NCBI GenBank assembly: GCA_019925105.1
Contig: JAHGAU010000001.1
Span: 2,046,001 to 2,110,000, forward strand
Source: Niebla homalea
Taxonomy: Eukaryota > Ascomycota > Lecanoromycetes > Lecanorales > Ramalinaceae
Direction of reading: 5' to 3'
Length of the DNA stretch: 64,000 nucleotides
Shown: positions 54,999 to 64,000 of the stretch, piece by piece
Layout of the letters: each line of letters starts with the position of its first letter
Position numbering within the stretch: the first letter of the stretch is position 1
Notes under the pieces: generated by a model
The model's database searches: none
What the model was told of the DNA's origin: nothing
Seen by the model: the letters and a program-made list of their open reading frames with translations, nothing else
Translations under genes and position numbers: made by a program

Positions 54999-57907
54999 AT
55001 GCAAAGCATCCCAGTGGCAGAACCAGCCCCCCAAGCGCTCAAAATGAGCACGCCTCCAACTCTCAATCCCCTGCAATCATCTCACAGCCACATGTACTTC
55101 TCACAAAGATCGCGGCAGCGCCAGAAGCAAAAGGGGGTGACCGACCCTGAGAATGTCAAGAGGCGATCAAGCAAGAACTTCACTACCGCTTCGAATCTTG
55201 ATGGCCACAACACAAAGCAACGAGTGTCACGTTACGGCATTTTGGGGTTGTTTAGTAGGAACAGATCGTCAGATATTCAGGTCCCAGAGCCCAAGCTTGA
55301 CATCCAGTGGGAGGGAGAAGAACAAGGCGTTGAGATTCAGAAAGAAATTCCAAATCTATCAGTTCCGAGTCCCCGTCCATGCAGCCCGACGCCCAATTCC
55401 GAACCCATTCCCGAGTCTCAAAACACAGGTAAGTACTTGCCGAGCAGATCCACCTCTTTTCGGCAGCAGTGCGGAGTTTCGGATGTACCATCTCAGGAAA
55501 ACAATGTTTCAGGGCGTGTCATATGACTCCTAAAATCATACTGAAAGATCAATGCTAATTCCGAAACTTTTTTCCAGCTTTGCGACACCGGGCATCCAGG
55601 CGCGCATTGAAAACAAAAGAGTCCTTTGCACGACAGAAAGCCACTGTCTGGCAGCCGCCGCCGTTGTTCCAAGCATATCCCCAAGCCGTCAAGCACGCAA
55701 AGCTAGGCTCGCCCAATGCAGCTGCGGAAACAATCATCCGCCTCAGCCAGGAAAGCCAGCATGCAAGCGCAAAGGAAGCAAGGTTCCCGGATGAAATGGA
55801 CCATGCCAGAAAATGGAGAGATAGGAAGCTGAAGAAGGTATCGGCGCTTGAGTTGGTGGCAAATCGAGACTGGACTGAAAAGATTTTTATTCTTGTGACG
55901 GAAGGATATCTATTGCAATATTCTGGAAGTGGAAGTCATGACAGGGCACCAGAAAGGATATTGCCGCTTTGCAAGGATACGGCAGCCTTTGCTAGCGATG
56001 TCTTACCCGGAAGGCCTTTCGTACTGCAAATCTCACAGATATCGGCAAAAGATGGAGCGATTGACCAGGATACTTCGAAAGAGATGCTGAAGAAGGCAGG
56101 CCTGAAGAACGAGGCAAAGCGGGCTTCTGCAACGCTCTTGCTAGTCCTCAGTGGCCCGGAGGGTATGAATTCATGGCTAATAGCTGTGAGGAAAGGAATT
56201 GAAGCATCCGGAGGTAGACAGTATCGGCCAGAAGTCTTTGGAACCGAAGGATTAGAGGATATTCCGCATGCGGTTGAGACGATAGAAAAGATGCATCGCG
56301 TACCTAGTCACAGGTATCTTGTCAAAAGGGATAGGTGCCACCCAACACACCCGACGCTGGACCTTTCCGAGGACGTTTCGAGGGGCGTGCCGTCGGAGAG
56401 TAGTCCTGCAGAGAAGGGCTATGTTCAACTTACCAATGATACAGAGGTGTCCGCTGGGAGGAGAAATTTTGACAACCCGCGGGAGTCAACGTCACCTCCG
56501 CATTCCTCAGACACTACTGCCTCAATTGATCAGATCCACCTGGATCGCCTTCGAGAGTCACCAAGACAGTCTTATGCCTCCACTACTGCAAAGACCGGCT
56601 CAACATCGAGATGTTCCTCCATGGATCGTCTGCCTATTGTAGATCGGTTGAATGATGTAAACGAGCCTAAGGTGGCATTTACCCGCAGATGTTCGGCAAC
56701 GAACCAAGGCTCAGTGCGAAGGACGTCCGGACCTTACGATCGAGAAATTGAGCAATCAACACCAGTCCCATCTTCGTCTCGATCCAGGTCCAATGTTGTG
56801 ACGCCAACGACACTTAGAGCCGCCTCTCCTGCCACACCCAACTTCAGCGTACCGACTTTCAGCAAGAGATTTTCCATGTCTAGTAGTTCGCCAGCCTCAC
56901 CAAAACCTGGGACACCTGGGACACCTCCCGCCATCCGCAGTGATAGTATTACCCCCCAAATCGCAGAGGAGGGTCTTGATAGGGATCAGAATCGAGAATG
57001 CATATCTGGCAAGGGACCTGTGTCCAATTCCTTGGCACCCAAACAAATGTCGTCCTCGAAGCGTAGCAGTGTAAGGGCAAGCATGCGGCCGAAGTCCTCG
57101 GACTCAAAAAGCTCACCGTCGTCGTCTGACGGCGAAGTGCACTTCTCCCGTCGCTACTCGTCTTTAAATTATGCTCGCGGGATTTCACCAGTCACTCTCC
57201 CGAACCAGACACCGTCGCCTCACCCGCCACCCACAGCCGCTCTTCCTCCAATTCCAGATGGAGATAACCCAAAGCGCGCCTCGTTGATTCCACTTCCGAT
57301 GGGCCCACCTCCGCCCGTGCCAACTACTACTTCTGATTCCTTGACAGATACGCAGTCGAGCGCTCACTCGCCGCTTGTTCTCGCAAAGTCTCCATCGACA
57401 TCCAACCTTGCAAATCCTACATCTTTGGTACGTCAGCATCCGATCCCCAGTGAATACAAACCTCGCCAGCTCCGAAGACCCATCAGTATGCAAGTCCGAC
57501 CACAACCGCGCCCACCGATGCCACCAGTCTTGCATCACACAGCTCTGACTCAAGACAGCCATATCCCAGAGGTTGTAGAAAAGACCTCATCAGCACCTGT
57601 TCAATTGACCGTGCAGCGTCAAGATCTGCCTAACCCGCCACCACCTCCGCCTCCAAAGAGTCCTGCTCGGAAGACTATGCCCCGAACAGGTGGTAGACTC
57701 CGTCCAACGAGCGACGCATCAGCCACAAAAGCTGCAAGGGTCACAGTTGTTTCACCACAAGACGGTCAGATTGGGCAAGTGGCACCACATCCGTTCATTC
57801 CGCCAATTCGACTTTCGGAGCATAAGAGCAAAGGTAGCTTTGACGGGCCATGGAACGCTAATTACAGTGCACCAAAAAGAACGTTTATGGATTTGAGCTT
57901 TGTATGA
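54999..57907 (+). CDS. PH-domain, proline-rich protein, function unknown
   Basis: Large fungal protein (919 aa in this model) from exons 54999..55428 and 55578..57907, joined at NT-ALRHRASRR across a 149-nt intron (GTAAGT..TTCCAG). An ATG at 55044 is an alternative start. The first 140 residues are basic/Ser-rich with YGILGLFSRNRSS. A PH-like domain spans about 225-355: VSALELVANRDWTEKIFILV, TEGYLLQYSGSG, RPFVLQISQISAKDG and SATLLLVLSGPEGMNSWLIA. The rest is disordered and Ser/Pro-rich with poly-proline NPPPPPPPKSP, PTPPTAAL and many SP sites, suited to SH3 or WW binding. This layout suggests a membrane-associated scaffold, but I do not know a characterised orthologue. Confidence 0.78.
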
Positions 57908-58031
57908 TGTGGTGGATCTCACTGACATATATCACACTGTCTTACTCCCCAAGATGAGATCATGATCTTCAAGGTGGACCTTGTAGAATACGACACACGC
58001 TCGGACACGTACAGCGCAACATAGACGACAT

Positions 58032-58069
58032 GCGCTTGCAACTTAATTGGGCGCTTGCAACTTAATTGG
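58032..58069. repeat. Perfect 19-bp tandem duplication
   Basis: GCGCTTGCAACTTAATTGG occurs twice head-to-tail (58032-58050 and 58051-58069) in non-coding DNA. Confidence 0.95.
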
Positions 58070-58290
58070 TCAATGAAATCCAATTGTACCTTGCCAAGAG
58101 TCTCTGCTTCCTTACGCAGGACCCCTCGAACTGTTGGAATTGTTTCACCTTTTTTCCTCGCAAGTCGATGCATAGCAGTGCCTAGGGGAGATCTTTACTT
58201 CAAGGCTCCCAAGGCATAAAGAAGAGAAGCCTCACAAAGCAAACGCGTAACACTAATGACGTAGTTGGCATGACTGGTTGTGGATGATTG

Positions 58291-58342
58291 GAACTTTAAT
58301 TTGAAGTTTAATTTGAACTTTAACTTTGAACTTAAATTTGAA
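58291..58342. repeat. AT-rich imperfect repeat tract
   Basis: Repeated AACTTTAATTTGAA / AGTTTAATTTGAA variants and a TTTGAACTTAAATTTGAA end give partial inverted symmetry. It could form small hairpins in DNA or RNA. Confidence 0.6.
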
Positions 58343-58570
58343 AGTACCCCACTCATGGAGCTTGTCTCACAGAAGCTCATGTCAAGGTAAGAATGCACCT
58401 GCTTATCATGCTACAACATATAGCAGGACACGTGCCACCTTCCAACTAGCCGCATCAATCCCAGCGCATCAATTCCAGATTTCTTTGTCCAAATCCAGGT
58501 GCTACTCTCCAATTGTCCTCCTCATTCTTCACTTTGCCAGGGGTGGCTAGTTTCCTGGAGAACATAAAGA

Positions 58571-59962
58571 ATGCATCGCTTCAGCACCATCTGTTCCTGC
58601 GTTCTCCTCGCTGCCATCGGCTCATTGCTTCTTGTCAAGAACAATTTCCCTACATCTGCAGGTCTACCGAAGCTGGCATGGCCAAGCAAAATCTGGCTTG
58701 TAGAAACCATGACCAACTTTCCAGCCTCGAAAAATACCGAGCCTCTTCACGTTGCTGTCATTGAGTCGGCGGGATGGCACGACGAAGTCTGGTCAGCCTT
58801 CGTTCACACTGTCGGCTCCCAAGAAACAGGAGTGTCCATGCGCATGTTCAAGCAGAGCCCACGCTTCGGCCTCCCAGAAATTGTCAATGCTTTTCAACTC
58901 CCACACGGAGTGCCCCAATGGGAGAACTGGGAGGACATTGTGGCGGAGAAGCTGACGGACGGTGATCAGCAAATGCTATATCATCCAGATGTCATCATCC
59001 TTACCACCTGCGAAGTGGGCGGCGGCAAGATGAAAGACTATCTGCAGAAAATACTAGCCGAAGGAGAGACGTACCTGTTCTGCGCTATTCACAACACCGA
59101 TCAGTGGTTTGATCCAGCACCTGCTTATGATGAAACCTGGAAGCCGTGGGCACAAAAGGGCCTCATGAGCTTTGTCGCCCTTTCGCCAGCAGTCAAGGAA
59201 ACGTTGCAGCAACAGGGATTGAAGAATTGGCGCAAAGCTGGCGAGGACCGCGCAGTACCGCCTGTCCACGTCTACCCACCGATATTCCCGGTACAGCTGC
59301 CACAGCTGCCAACTTCGGAGCCCTCCGGCGAGGGAGATATAGGGAGTACGAACGCTTTTGCGCTGCAGGGCAACTATGAAAGCTTCAGGCGGGATTTTGA
59401 TACGACGTTTCGTCGGCTGGGCTCGTACTTTTACAGCACAGACAATACCTCAGACCCATCTTCTGAGGCTGGTGTTTTACCAGAGGAAGCCAGCAACGAC
59501 CTAGTAGTCGAACTGCATCTCCTAGGAAGCGGTGCGAATAAGCCCAAAGTTCCCCCGGGTCTGGAATCGCACGTATTCTTCCATGAGAACCTACCGTACA
59601 AAGAGTACTACGAATTGCTGTCGCAGCAGGCAGCAATCCTTCCAGCCTTCTCGACGGACAAGTACTACTCAATCAAAGCATCTTCGTCCATGCCAGCCTC
59701 CTTGATCTCAGGTTCACCACTTGTGGCTACCGCAAAAGACCTTCACGCATACAACTACCTCGATGAGGGGTCAGTGTGGTTCCAAAAGGACAACGAAACC
59801 GACTTCGATGTACTCGCCAGAGCTTTTGTTTTGCCGAGAGAGGAAAGGATAGCAAAGTTGAGGAATGTTAGAGCAAAAGCAAAGGAGCTGATGGGGAGGA
59901 ACATTCGTAATATGAGGGAATGGCTGATTCTAGCGGGCCAAAAGGTTGGCAAATTCGATTAG
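58571..59962 (+). CDS. Type II membrane protein, glycosyltransferase-like
   Basis: Single-exon protein of 463 aa. The N-terminus FSTICSCVLLAAIGSLLLV is an uncleaved signal anchor directly after MHR, which gives a lumenal C-terminal domain. The body has alternating strand-helix character: LHVAVIESAGWHDEVWSAFV, DVIILTTCEVGGGKMKDYLQ, LFCAIHNTDQWFDPAP and SFVALSPAVKETLQQQGLKN. The second half starts with NDLVVELHLLGSGANKPKVP, then HVFFHENLPYKEYYELLSQQ and SIKASSSMPASLISGSPLVA. This two-domain order resembles GT-B glycosyltransferases of the Golgi, with a possible sugar-nucleotide binding end near YKEYYELLSQQAAILPAFS. I do not recognise a named family, so the enzyme call is inference. Confidence 0.6.
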   Translation: MHRFSTICSCVLLAAIGSLLLVKNNFPTSAGLPKLAWPSKIWLVETMTNFPASKNTEPLHVAVIESAGWHDEVWSAFVHTVGSQETGVSMRMFKQSPRFGLPEIVNAFQLPHGVPQWENWEDIVAEKLTDGDQQMLYHPDVIILTTCEVGGGKMKDYLQKILAEGETYLFCAIHNTDQWFDPAPAYDETWKPWAQKGLMSFVALSPAVKETLQQQGLKNWRKAGEDRAVPPVHVYPPIFPVQLPQLPTSEPSGEGDIGSTNAFALQGNYESFRRDFDTTFRRLGSYFYSTDNTSDPSSEAGVLPEEASNDLVVELHLLGSGANKPKVPPGLESHVFFHENLPYKEYYELLSQQAAILPAFSTDKYYSIKASSSMPASLISGSPLVATAKDLHAYNYLDEGSVWFQKDNETDFDVLARAFVLPREERIAKLRNVRAKAKELMGRNIRNMREWLILAGQKVGKFD

Positions 59963-60329
59963 GGAGCAGAGGCGAGGCGTTCTTCTCCGTTTGGGATGTG
60001 TGATGCGAATACCCCATTATACCCCATTTTCAGCATTGCATAGCAAGGGTGAACATTGGGGCTTTGGCAAGATCATATGCAATTCTTTCCCATCTTCGTG
60101 TCTGTTGTATCAAATATCAGAGCATTAGTTCTCCTTTACTTTACTTGCAACTGACCCTTGTCCTCGGCACCTGCTCGATGTTGAAAGATGCAGAGTCTTC
60201 ACGAAAGCACAAGGAAGGCACTCTGGAGTATGTGTTCCAAGTACGAGTGTCGACATGTTTGGCGGAATTTGTGTGGGAACATAGACATAGGATGATATAT
60301 GTGCATGTCAATTAATAGGGTGTTTGAAT
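59963..60329. other. Intergenic region
   Basis: 367 bp lie between plus-strand genes, with no coding or RNA signal seen. It precedes a doubtful small ORF and, further on, SERINC. Confidence 0.45.
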
Positions 60330-60785
60330 ATGTTTAGAGCTAGCAATTTTTTCCCAACGGTGAATCTTTTCTCCACTGCCAAGACAGGCCGCAATCAGTT
60401 GGGGATAGCGTCATTGCCCGACGACCACTACATACAACGCAACAATCGTTCATCCCGAGATCAGAAAGCCAGCGGACCCCGACGAAAGAGGCACTATACC
60501 AAGAAGTCTGACATCCCAAGATTTACCGATACCGAGACCTCGAGCGCGACCTGCTCTAGTGCAGAGTCCAACGAGTATTGGAAGCCTAAACCCAGCGGCG
60601 GCGGCACATCAAAGGAAGACGACCACGAGGACGATCTAGGGGACTTCTTCCCTCCAGTATTTCCAAGGATTAGCCAGCGGCGGCTCCGTTGCTGTATCCT
60701 TGGATTAGCCGTCGTCTCTAGCTGGGCAGTATGGGAGCATTACTTTCGATCCCACTTCTGGTGGTCCCCTCCATGGGGACGCTGA
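60330..60785 (+). CDS. Hypothetical 151-aa ORF overlapping the SERINC start
   Basis: Open frame from ATG 60330 to a stop at 60785. It reads MFRASNFFPTVNLFST, a basic Ser/Lys-rich middle (GPRRKRHYTKKSD), an acidic EDDHEDDLGDFFPPVFPRIS, then a hydrophobic CILGLAVVSSWAVWEHYF near the end. The pattern of a soluble region and one C-terminal TM is protein-like. It ends 55 bp inside the SERINC coding region, in a different frame, so either it is a real overlapping gene, a long upstream ORF on the SERINC mRNA, or chance. I do not recognise it. Confidence 0.35.
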   Translation: MFRASNFFPTVNLFSTAKTGRNQLGIASLPDDHYIQRNNRSSRDQKASGPRRKRHYTKKSDIPRFTDTETSSATCSSAESNEYWKPKPSGGGTSKEDDHEDDLGDFFPPVFPRISQRRLRCCILGLAVVSSWAVWEHYFRSHFWWSPPWGR

Positions 60786-62299
60786 TGACGTTCGGGGCCT
60801 CATGTTGCGGGGCTGCGACATGCTCAGCTGTCTGCAGTGCGTGCGGGAAGTTCCAGAGCAGGTGAGATTGCTTGCCGACCACGAAGCGGGCTGAAGTGGG
60901 ATACTGATGATATATTACAGCATGGCGACTCGAATAGCCTATGCTGTCATCCTTCTGCTCAACTCCATCCTCTCGTGGCTGATGCTCACACCATGGGCAC
61001 TCAAGAAGCTTGAGCACTTGACTCTGGACTATATGGCGATCACGTGTGAGGGCAAACAGTGCTATGGCTTCGTTGCAGTACAAAGAGTCAATTTCGCCCT
61101 GGGCCTGTTTCACTTCTTCCTCGCTCTGCTACTTCTTGGCGTCAAGACTTCCAGAGATGGTCGGGCTGCCATGCAAAACGGGTATTGGGGCCCAAAGATC
61201 ATCGTCTGGTTGGCCTTGATCGTGATGACCTTCTTCATTCCTGAAGCCTTTTTCCAGGTCTGGGGTAAGTATTTCGCCCTCATCGGCGCCATGATGTTCG
61301 TCTTGCTGGGTCTGATTCTGCTCGTCGACTTGGCGCATACATGGGCAGAGTACTGTTTGCAGAAGATCGAAGACTATGACTCGCGGGCCTGGAGGGGGGT
61401 CTTGATTGGATCGACATTGGGCATGTTCACCATGTCCTTCGCCATGACCATCGTCATGTACATTTTCTTTGCCAACAGTGGCTGCGCCATGAATCAATCC
61501 GCTATCACGGTAAGCTGCCCACGCTTCTTTTGATGCATGTGCCAAGCTAAATATCATTCAGATCAACCTCATCGTGCTCCTCATCATCGCCGTCATCTCA
61601 GTCCACCCCACCGTCCAAGAATACAATCCTCAAGCCGGCCTCGCCCAATCCGCCATCGTTTCCGTGTACTGCACCTACCTGACCATGTCCGCCGTGAGCA
61701 TGGAACCCGACGACCGTCACTGCAACCCGCTCATCCGTGCTCGCGGCACCCGCACTGCTTCCATCGTCCTCGGCGCCATCGTCACCATGCTCACAATCGC
61801 CTACACCACCACCCGCGCCGCCACCCAGGGGATCGCTCTCGGCAGCCACACCAGCCACGCATACAGCAAAGTCAGCTCCGACGACTCCGAGCACGGCATG
61901 GTGGACCAGCAGCCCTCGTCCTCACGAAGGGAGATGCGCGCCGAAGCCCTCCGCGCGGCCGTTGAGGCCGGGTCCCTGCCTGCCAACGCGCTTGACGATA
62001 ACGACGACGACGACGACTCCGTCGACGGGGTGAGCGATGGCCGGGGTGGAAAGGATGACGAAAGACTGGGCACGCAGTACGATTACAGCTTGTTCCACGT
62101 GATCTTCATGCTGGCGACCTGCTGGGTGGCCACCTTGCTGACACAGAACATCGATTTCGAGAACACGGGCGACTTCGCGGCCGTGGGGCGGACGTACTGG
62201 GCCAGTTGGGTCAAGATTGTGAGTGCGTGGGTGTGCTACGGGATTTTTGGTTGGAGCTTGGTGGCGCCGGTGGTGCTGCCGGATAGGTTTGGGTATTGA
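60731..62299 (+). CDS. TMS1: Serine incorporator (SERINC/TMS1 family)
   Basis: Polytopic membrane protein of the SERINC/TMS family, now thought to act as lipid scramblases and formerly linked to serine incorporation into lipids. Exons are 60731..60861, 60921..61509 and 61562..62299 (485 aa, phases 2 and 0). The N-terminal cysteine-rich block is ASCCGAATCSAVCSACGKF, diagnostic of the family. About ten TM segments follow, including IAYAVILLLNSILSWLMLT and QRVNFALGLFHFFLALLLLG. The loop FFIPEAFFQVWGKYFALIGA and DYDSRAWRGVLIGSTLGMFT follow. Exon 3 includes HPTVQEYNPQAGLAQSAIVS, VYCTYLTMSAVSMEPDDRHCN and the acidic cytosolic loop with DDNDDDDDSVDG. It ends LFHVIFMLATCWVATLLTQ..YGIFGWSLVAPVVLPDRF. 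Exon 1 overlaps the preceding ORF. Confidence 0.95.
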
Positions 62300-62526
62300 A
62301 TGCGGGGACTTGGGAAACCGGCTCTGGCTTATATTCTTTCACTGTAGCGTTTGCATGTAAATATAACGACGTTTGATGATACTGGTGGACAACTCAGTCC
62401 TCCCGGATTGTGATTCAACTGATATCCGCATCCTGTTTGACGGGATTCGACAACGGCCGTGGCTTTATTATTCCATGTAGCTGCGCCCTTCTGACCTCTT
62501 CGCCCATCCCGGTACATTGCGCCATG

Positions 62527-64000
62527 CTAGTCCTCCTTCCATCCAGTCTCCTTCATCAGCGCCTCCAGCTTCAGCCTCGGGATTCGTCCTCCCTTTCCCC
62601 TCTCCAGCTCCCACACCCTCTCATCCCTTAACTTACACGCCCGCCTCGCCAAATCCATCGCCGTCCCCGCCCTCATCCGATACCCATGCCCCCGCATCTC
62701 TGCCAGGTACTGCCATGCATCACCCAACTCATCGTCGCACATGACGCACACCATGATCAACCAGTCATACGTCAGCGCGTCGGGCAGCACTTTCAGGCTG
62801 ACCATCTCCGAAGCGAGGAACATGGCCCGGGACTTGTCGCGCTGGTTTTGGCAGGCGTCGAGGAGGATGTTGTATGTCGCTGTCGTGGGTGAGTGTGTGG
62901 CGGGGTATGCGGATTGGGTTGGCTCGACGGACTTGGAGGATGTGGTCGGGGGCAAGGAAGAGGACGCGCGCGGGTGTGGTGGCTGCGGCGCGGTGTACAA
63001 TTCCATGGTGTTGAAGAGGTGCAAGGCGCTCGGGAGGTGGCGGTGATGGACGTAGCCCTCGAGCAGGACGTGGAGAGCTTCCAGGGCGACGGGGCGGCCG
63101 GCATCGCGCATTCTCTCTAGCATGTCGTGCACGGCAACGACTTTTTTGTATTCAAGATTCCTGAGTTTCAGGAGGATAGGTCGAGTCGATGCGGTCGTGG
63201 GAGGATGGCCGGCTGCGGTCATGGTGGATAAAAGGGAAAAGGCGGGTCCTAAATCATGGGCGTTGACGTAGGTTTCGATCAGGGTTTCATAGTGGTGCAG
63301 TTGGATTGGATTGCCCGAGCGGTGGGCCAGCAGATTGAAGACTGCTGTTGCGAGGCCAGTGTCTCCATGTCGCGCGGCGCAATTAAGGATGTTGCAGCAC
63401 ATCCCGCTAGGTGGGTTGAGGTAGCCTGTTGCTACACGGGCATTGTAAGCCAGGACGGTGGCTTCATGGTGGTGATTGCGTGATGCTGTGTCCAACATGT
63501 AGAACCAGAGGGTGCCCGAGATTTCTTGTGAATTCAACCCTGTCGTATCAGGCGGGGTGGGTGGAGAGTCCAGCAGGTCAGGGTGACCTGACTCAAGACG
63601 TTCACGCATCAAGTGTAAGGCCTCATCGAGTTCGTTGATACTGCAGAGACTATAGATGATCATGTCGTATAGCCAGGGATATATGTCGACGCTTTCGGCT
63701 TTCATGCGGTCAAAGTGTTGAAGCGCGAGCTCCAACTGACGATCTTTGAGCAGTCCAACGACCACATCATGGTGTCCGTACCTCGTAAGGGAGAACCATC
63801 GCTCGCGAAGGCATTGGAGAATATGCGATCGCAGCAAATAGTCCGGATGAACGGCAAGGACCTGTGAGTAATCAGCGTGTATCCTTGGGGGCTTGGTTGC
63901 AGGGCATACCCTTAGGATAGCATGATATGTAGCAGAGTCCGGCATAATGCCCCCCTCCTCCATTTCCTGTAACAGTTGGGCAACTTCGCCAGCGGAACCC
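62527..64000 (-). CDS. Pentatricopeptide-repeat protein (5' end outside the window)
   Basis: C-terminal part of a fungal PPR protein, expected in mitochondria, where such proteins bind transcripts and support expression of respiratory genes. Coding runs 64000..63910 and 63861..62527 with a 48-nt intron (GTATGC, branch GCTGAT, CTCACAG) that can also be read through in frame. Helical repeats are visible: AGEVAQLLQEMEEGGIMPDS, VVVGLLKDRQLELALQHFDR, LYDMIIYSLCSINELDEALH, CNILNCAARHGDTGLATAVF, HYETLIETYVNAHDLGPAFS, ALHVLLEGYVHHRHLPSALH and TYNILLDACQNQRDKSRAMF. A basic C-terminal end (LRDERVWELERGKGGRI) follows. The N-terminus and presequence lie right of the window. The specific target cannot be read. 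Confidence 0.88.
   Translation of the reverse strand, partial: GSAGEVAQLLQEMEEGGIMPDSATYHAILRVCPATKPPRIHADYSQVLAVHPDYLLRSHILQCLRERWFSLTRYGHHDVVVGLLKDRQLELALQHFDRMKAESVDIYPWLYDMIIYSLCSINELDEALHLMRERLESGHPDLLDSPPTPPDTTGLNSQEISGTLWFYMLDTASRNHHHEATVLAYNARVATGYLNPPSGMCCNILNCAARHGDTGLATAVFNLLAHRSGNPIQLHHYETLIETYVNAHDLGPAFSLLSTMTAAGHPPTTASTRPILLKLRNLEYKKVVAVHDMLERMRDAGRPVALEALHVLLEGYVHHRHLPSALHLFNTMELYTAPQPPHPRASSSLPPTTSSKSVEPTQSAYPATHSPTTATYNILLDACQNQRDKSRAMFLASEMVSLKVLPDALTYDWLIMVCVMCDDELGDAWQYLAEMRGHGYRMRAGTAMDLARRACKLRDERVWELERGKGGRIPRLKLEALMKETGWKED

Larger units (their letters stand above)
57908..58570. other. Intergenic region with short repeats
   Basis: 663 bp lie between two plus-strand genes. 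It holds a perfect 19-bp tandem duplication and an AT-rich stretch of TTTAATTTGAA-like imperfect repeats at about 58291-58342. No gene is seen. Confidence 0.55.

Noticed and set aside
1..64000. tRNA genes, rRNA, CRISPR arrays, transposons
   Set aside because: Scanned by eye for T-loop (GTTCGA) contexts, spaced direct repeats, terminal repeats and transposase-like proteins; none convincing.

Overview
This window is a segment of a filamentous ascomycete (Pezizomycotina) nuclear chromosome. The evidence is dense genes on both strands, short spliceosomal introns (mostly 44-90 nt, with GTRNGN donors, CTRAY-like branch sites and YAG or AAG acceptors), Zn2Cys6 regulators, a HET-domain protein, a fungal SRF1-like protein and an AreB/ASD4-type GATA factor. 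Dothideomycetes is plausible, but I cannot settle the class from sequence alone. About 30 protein genes are supported. I saw no rRNA, tRNA, CRISPR array or transposon.

Layout. 1-3261: 3' end of an MCH1-like MFS transporter, then a convergent AreB/ASD4-like GATA factor. 3790-11575: all on the minus strand, a Zn2Cys6 regulator, a DHA1-type MFS exporter and a second Zn2Cys6 regulator; this is the only accessory-looking block. 12010-24999: housekeeping genes: PMS1 mismatch repair, a five-TM protein of unknown function, mitochondrial adrenodoxin reductase, L-2-hydroxyglutarate dehydrogenase, a ribosomal-L1-domain nucleolar protein, palmitoyl-protein thioesterase and the CTK2 cyclin. 26054-45416: RAD26/ATRIP checkpoint protein, CDP-DAG synthase, a cPLA2-type phospholipase, EXO70, a WHI5/NRM1-like repressor, SEC5, NAD-isocitrate dehydrogenase subunit 2 and a mitochondrial K+/H+ exchange-related protein that carries an apparent one-base frameshift. 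45786-64000: HET-domain protein, SRF1-like PLD regulator, cupin protein, eIF5A, RRN7 (Pol I factor), a PH-domain/proline-rich protein, a type II membrane protein, a questionable small ORF, SERINC/TMS1 and a PPR protein that runs off the right edge.

Functional links. Several genes share a process but do not form an operon-like unit: two exocyst subunits (EXO70, SEC5) lie about 3 kb apart; DNA maintenance is represented by PMS1 and RAD26; phospholipid metabolism by CDS1, the cPLA2-like enzyme, the SRF1-like protein and SERINC; mitochondria by the reductase, L2HGDH, IDH2, the KHE-related protein and probably the PPR protein. Many neighbours are head-to-head with short shared promoters (82 bp between start codons in the tightest case).

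I did not find a convincing undescribed multi-gene system. The most useful leads are the frameshift at about 45195-45199, a GC-AG intron in the WHI5-like gene, an in-frame ATG inside the intron just before the GATA finger, a MCB/SCB-like cluster upstream of RAD26, and the regulator-transporter-regulator block. Exon boundaries were placed by hand from splice motifs, reading-frame phase and protein continuity, so they are models and not confirmed transcripts.
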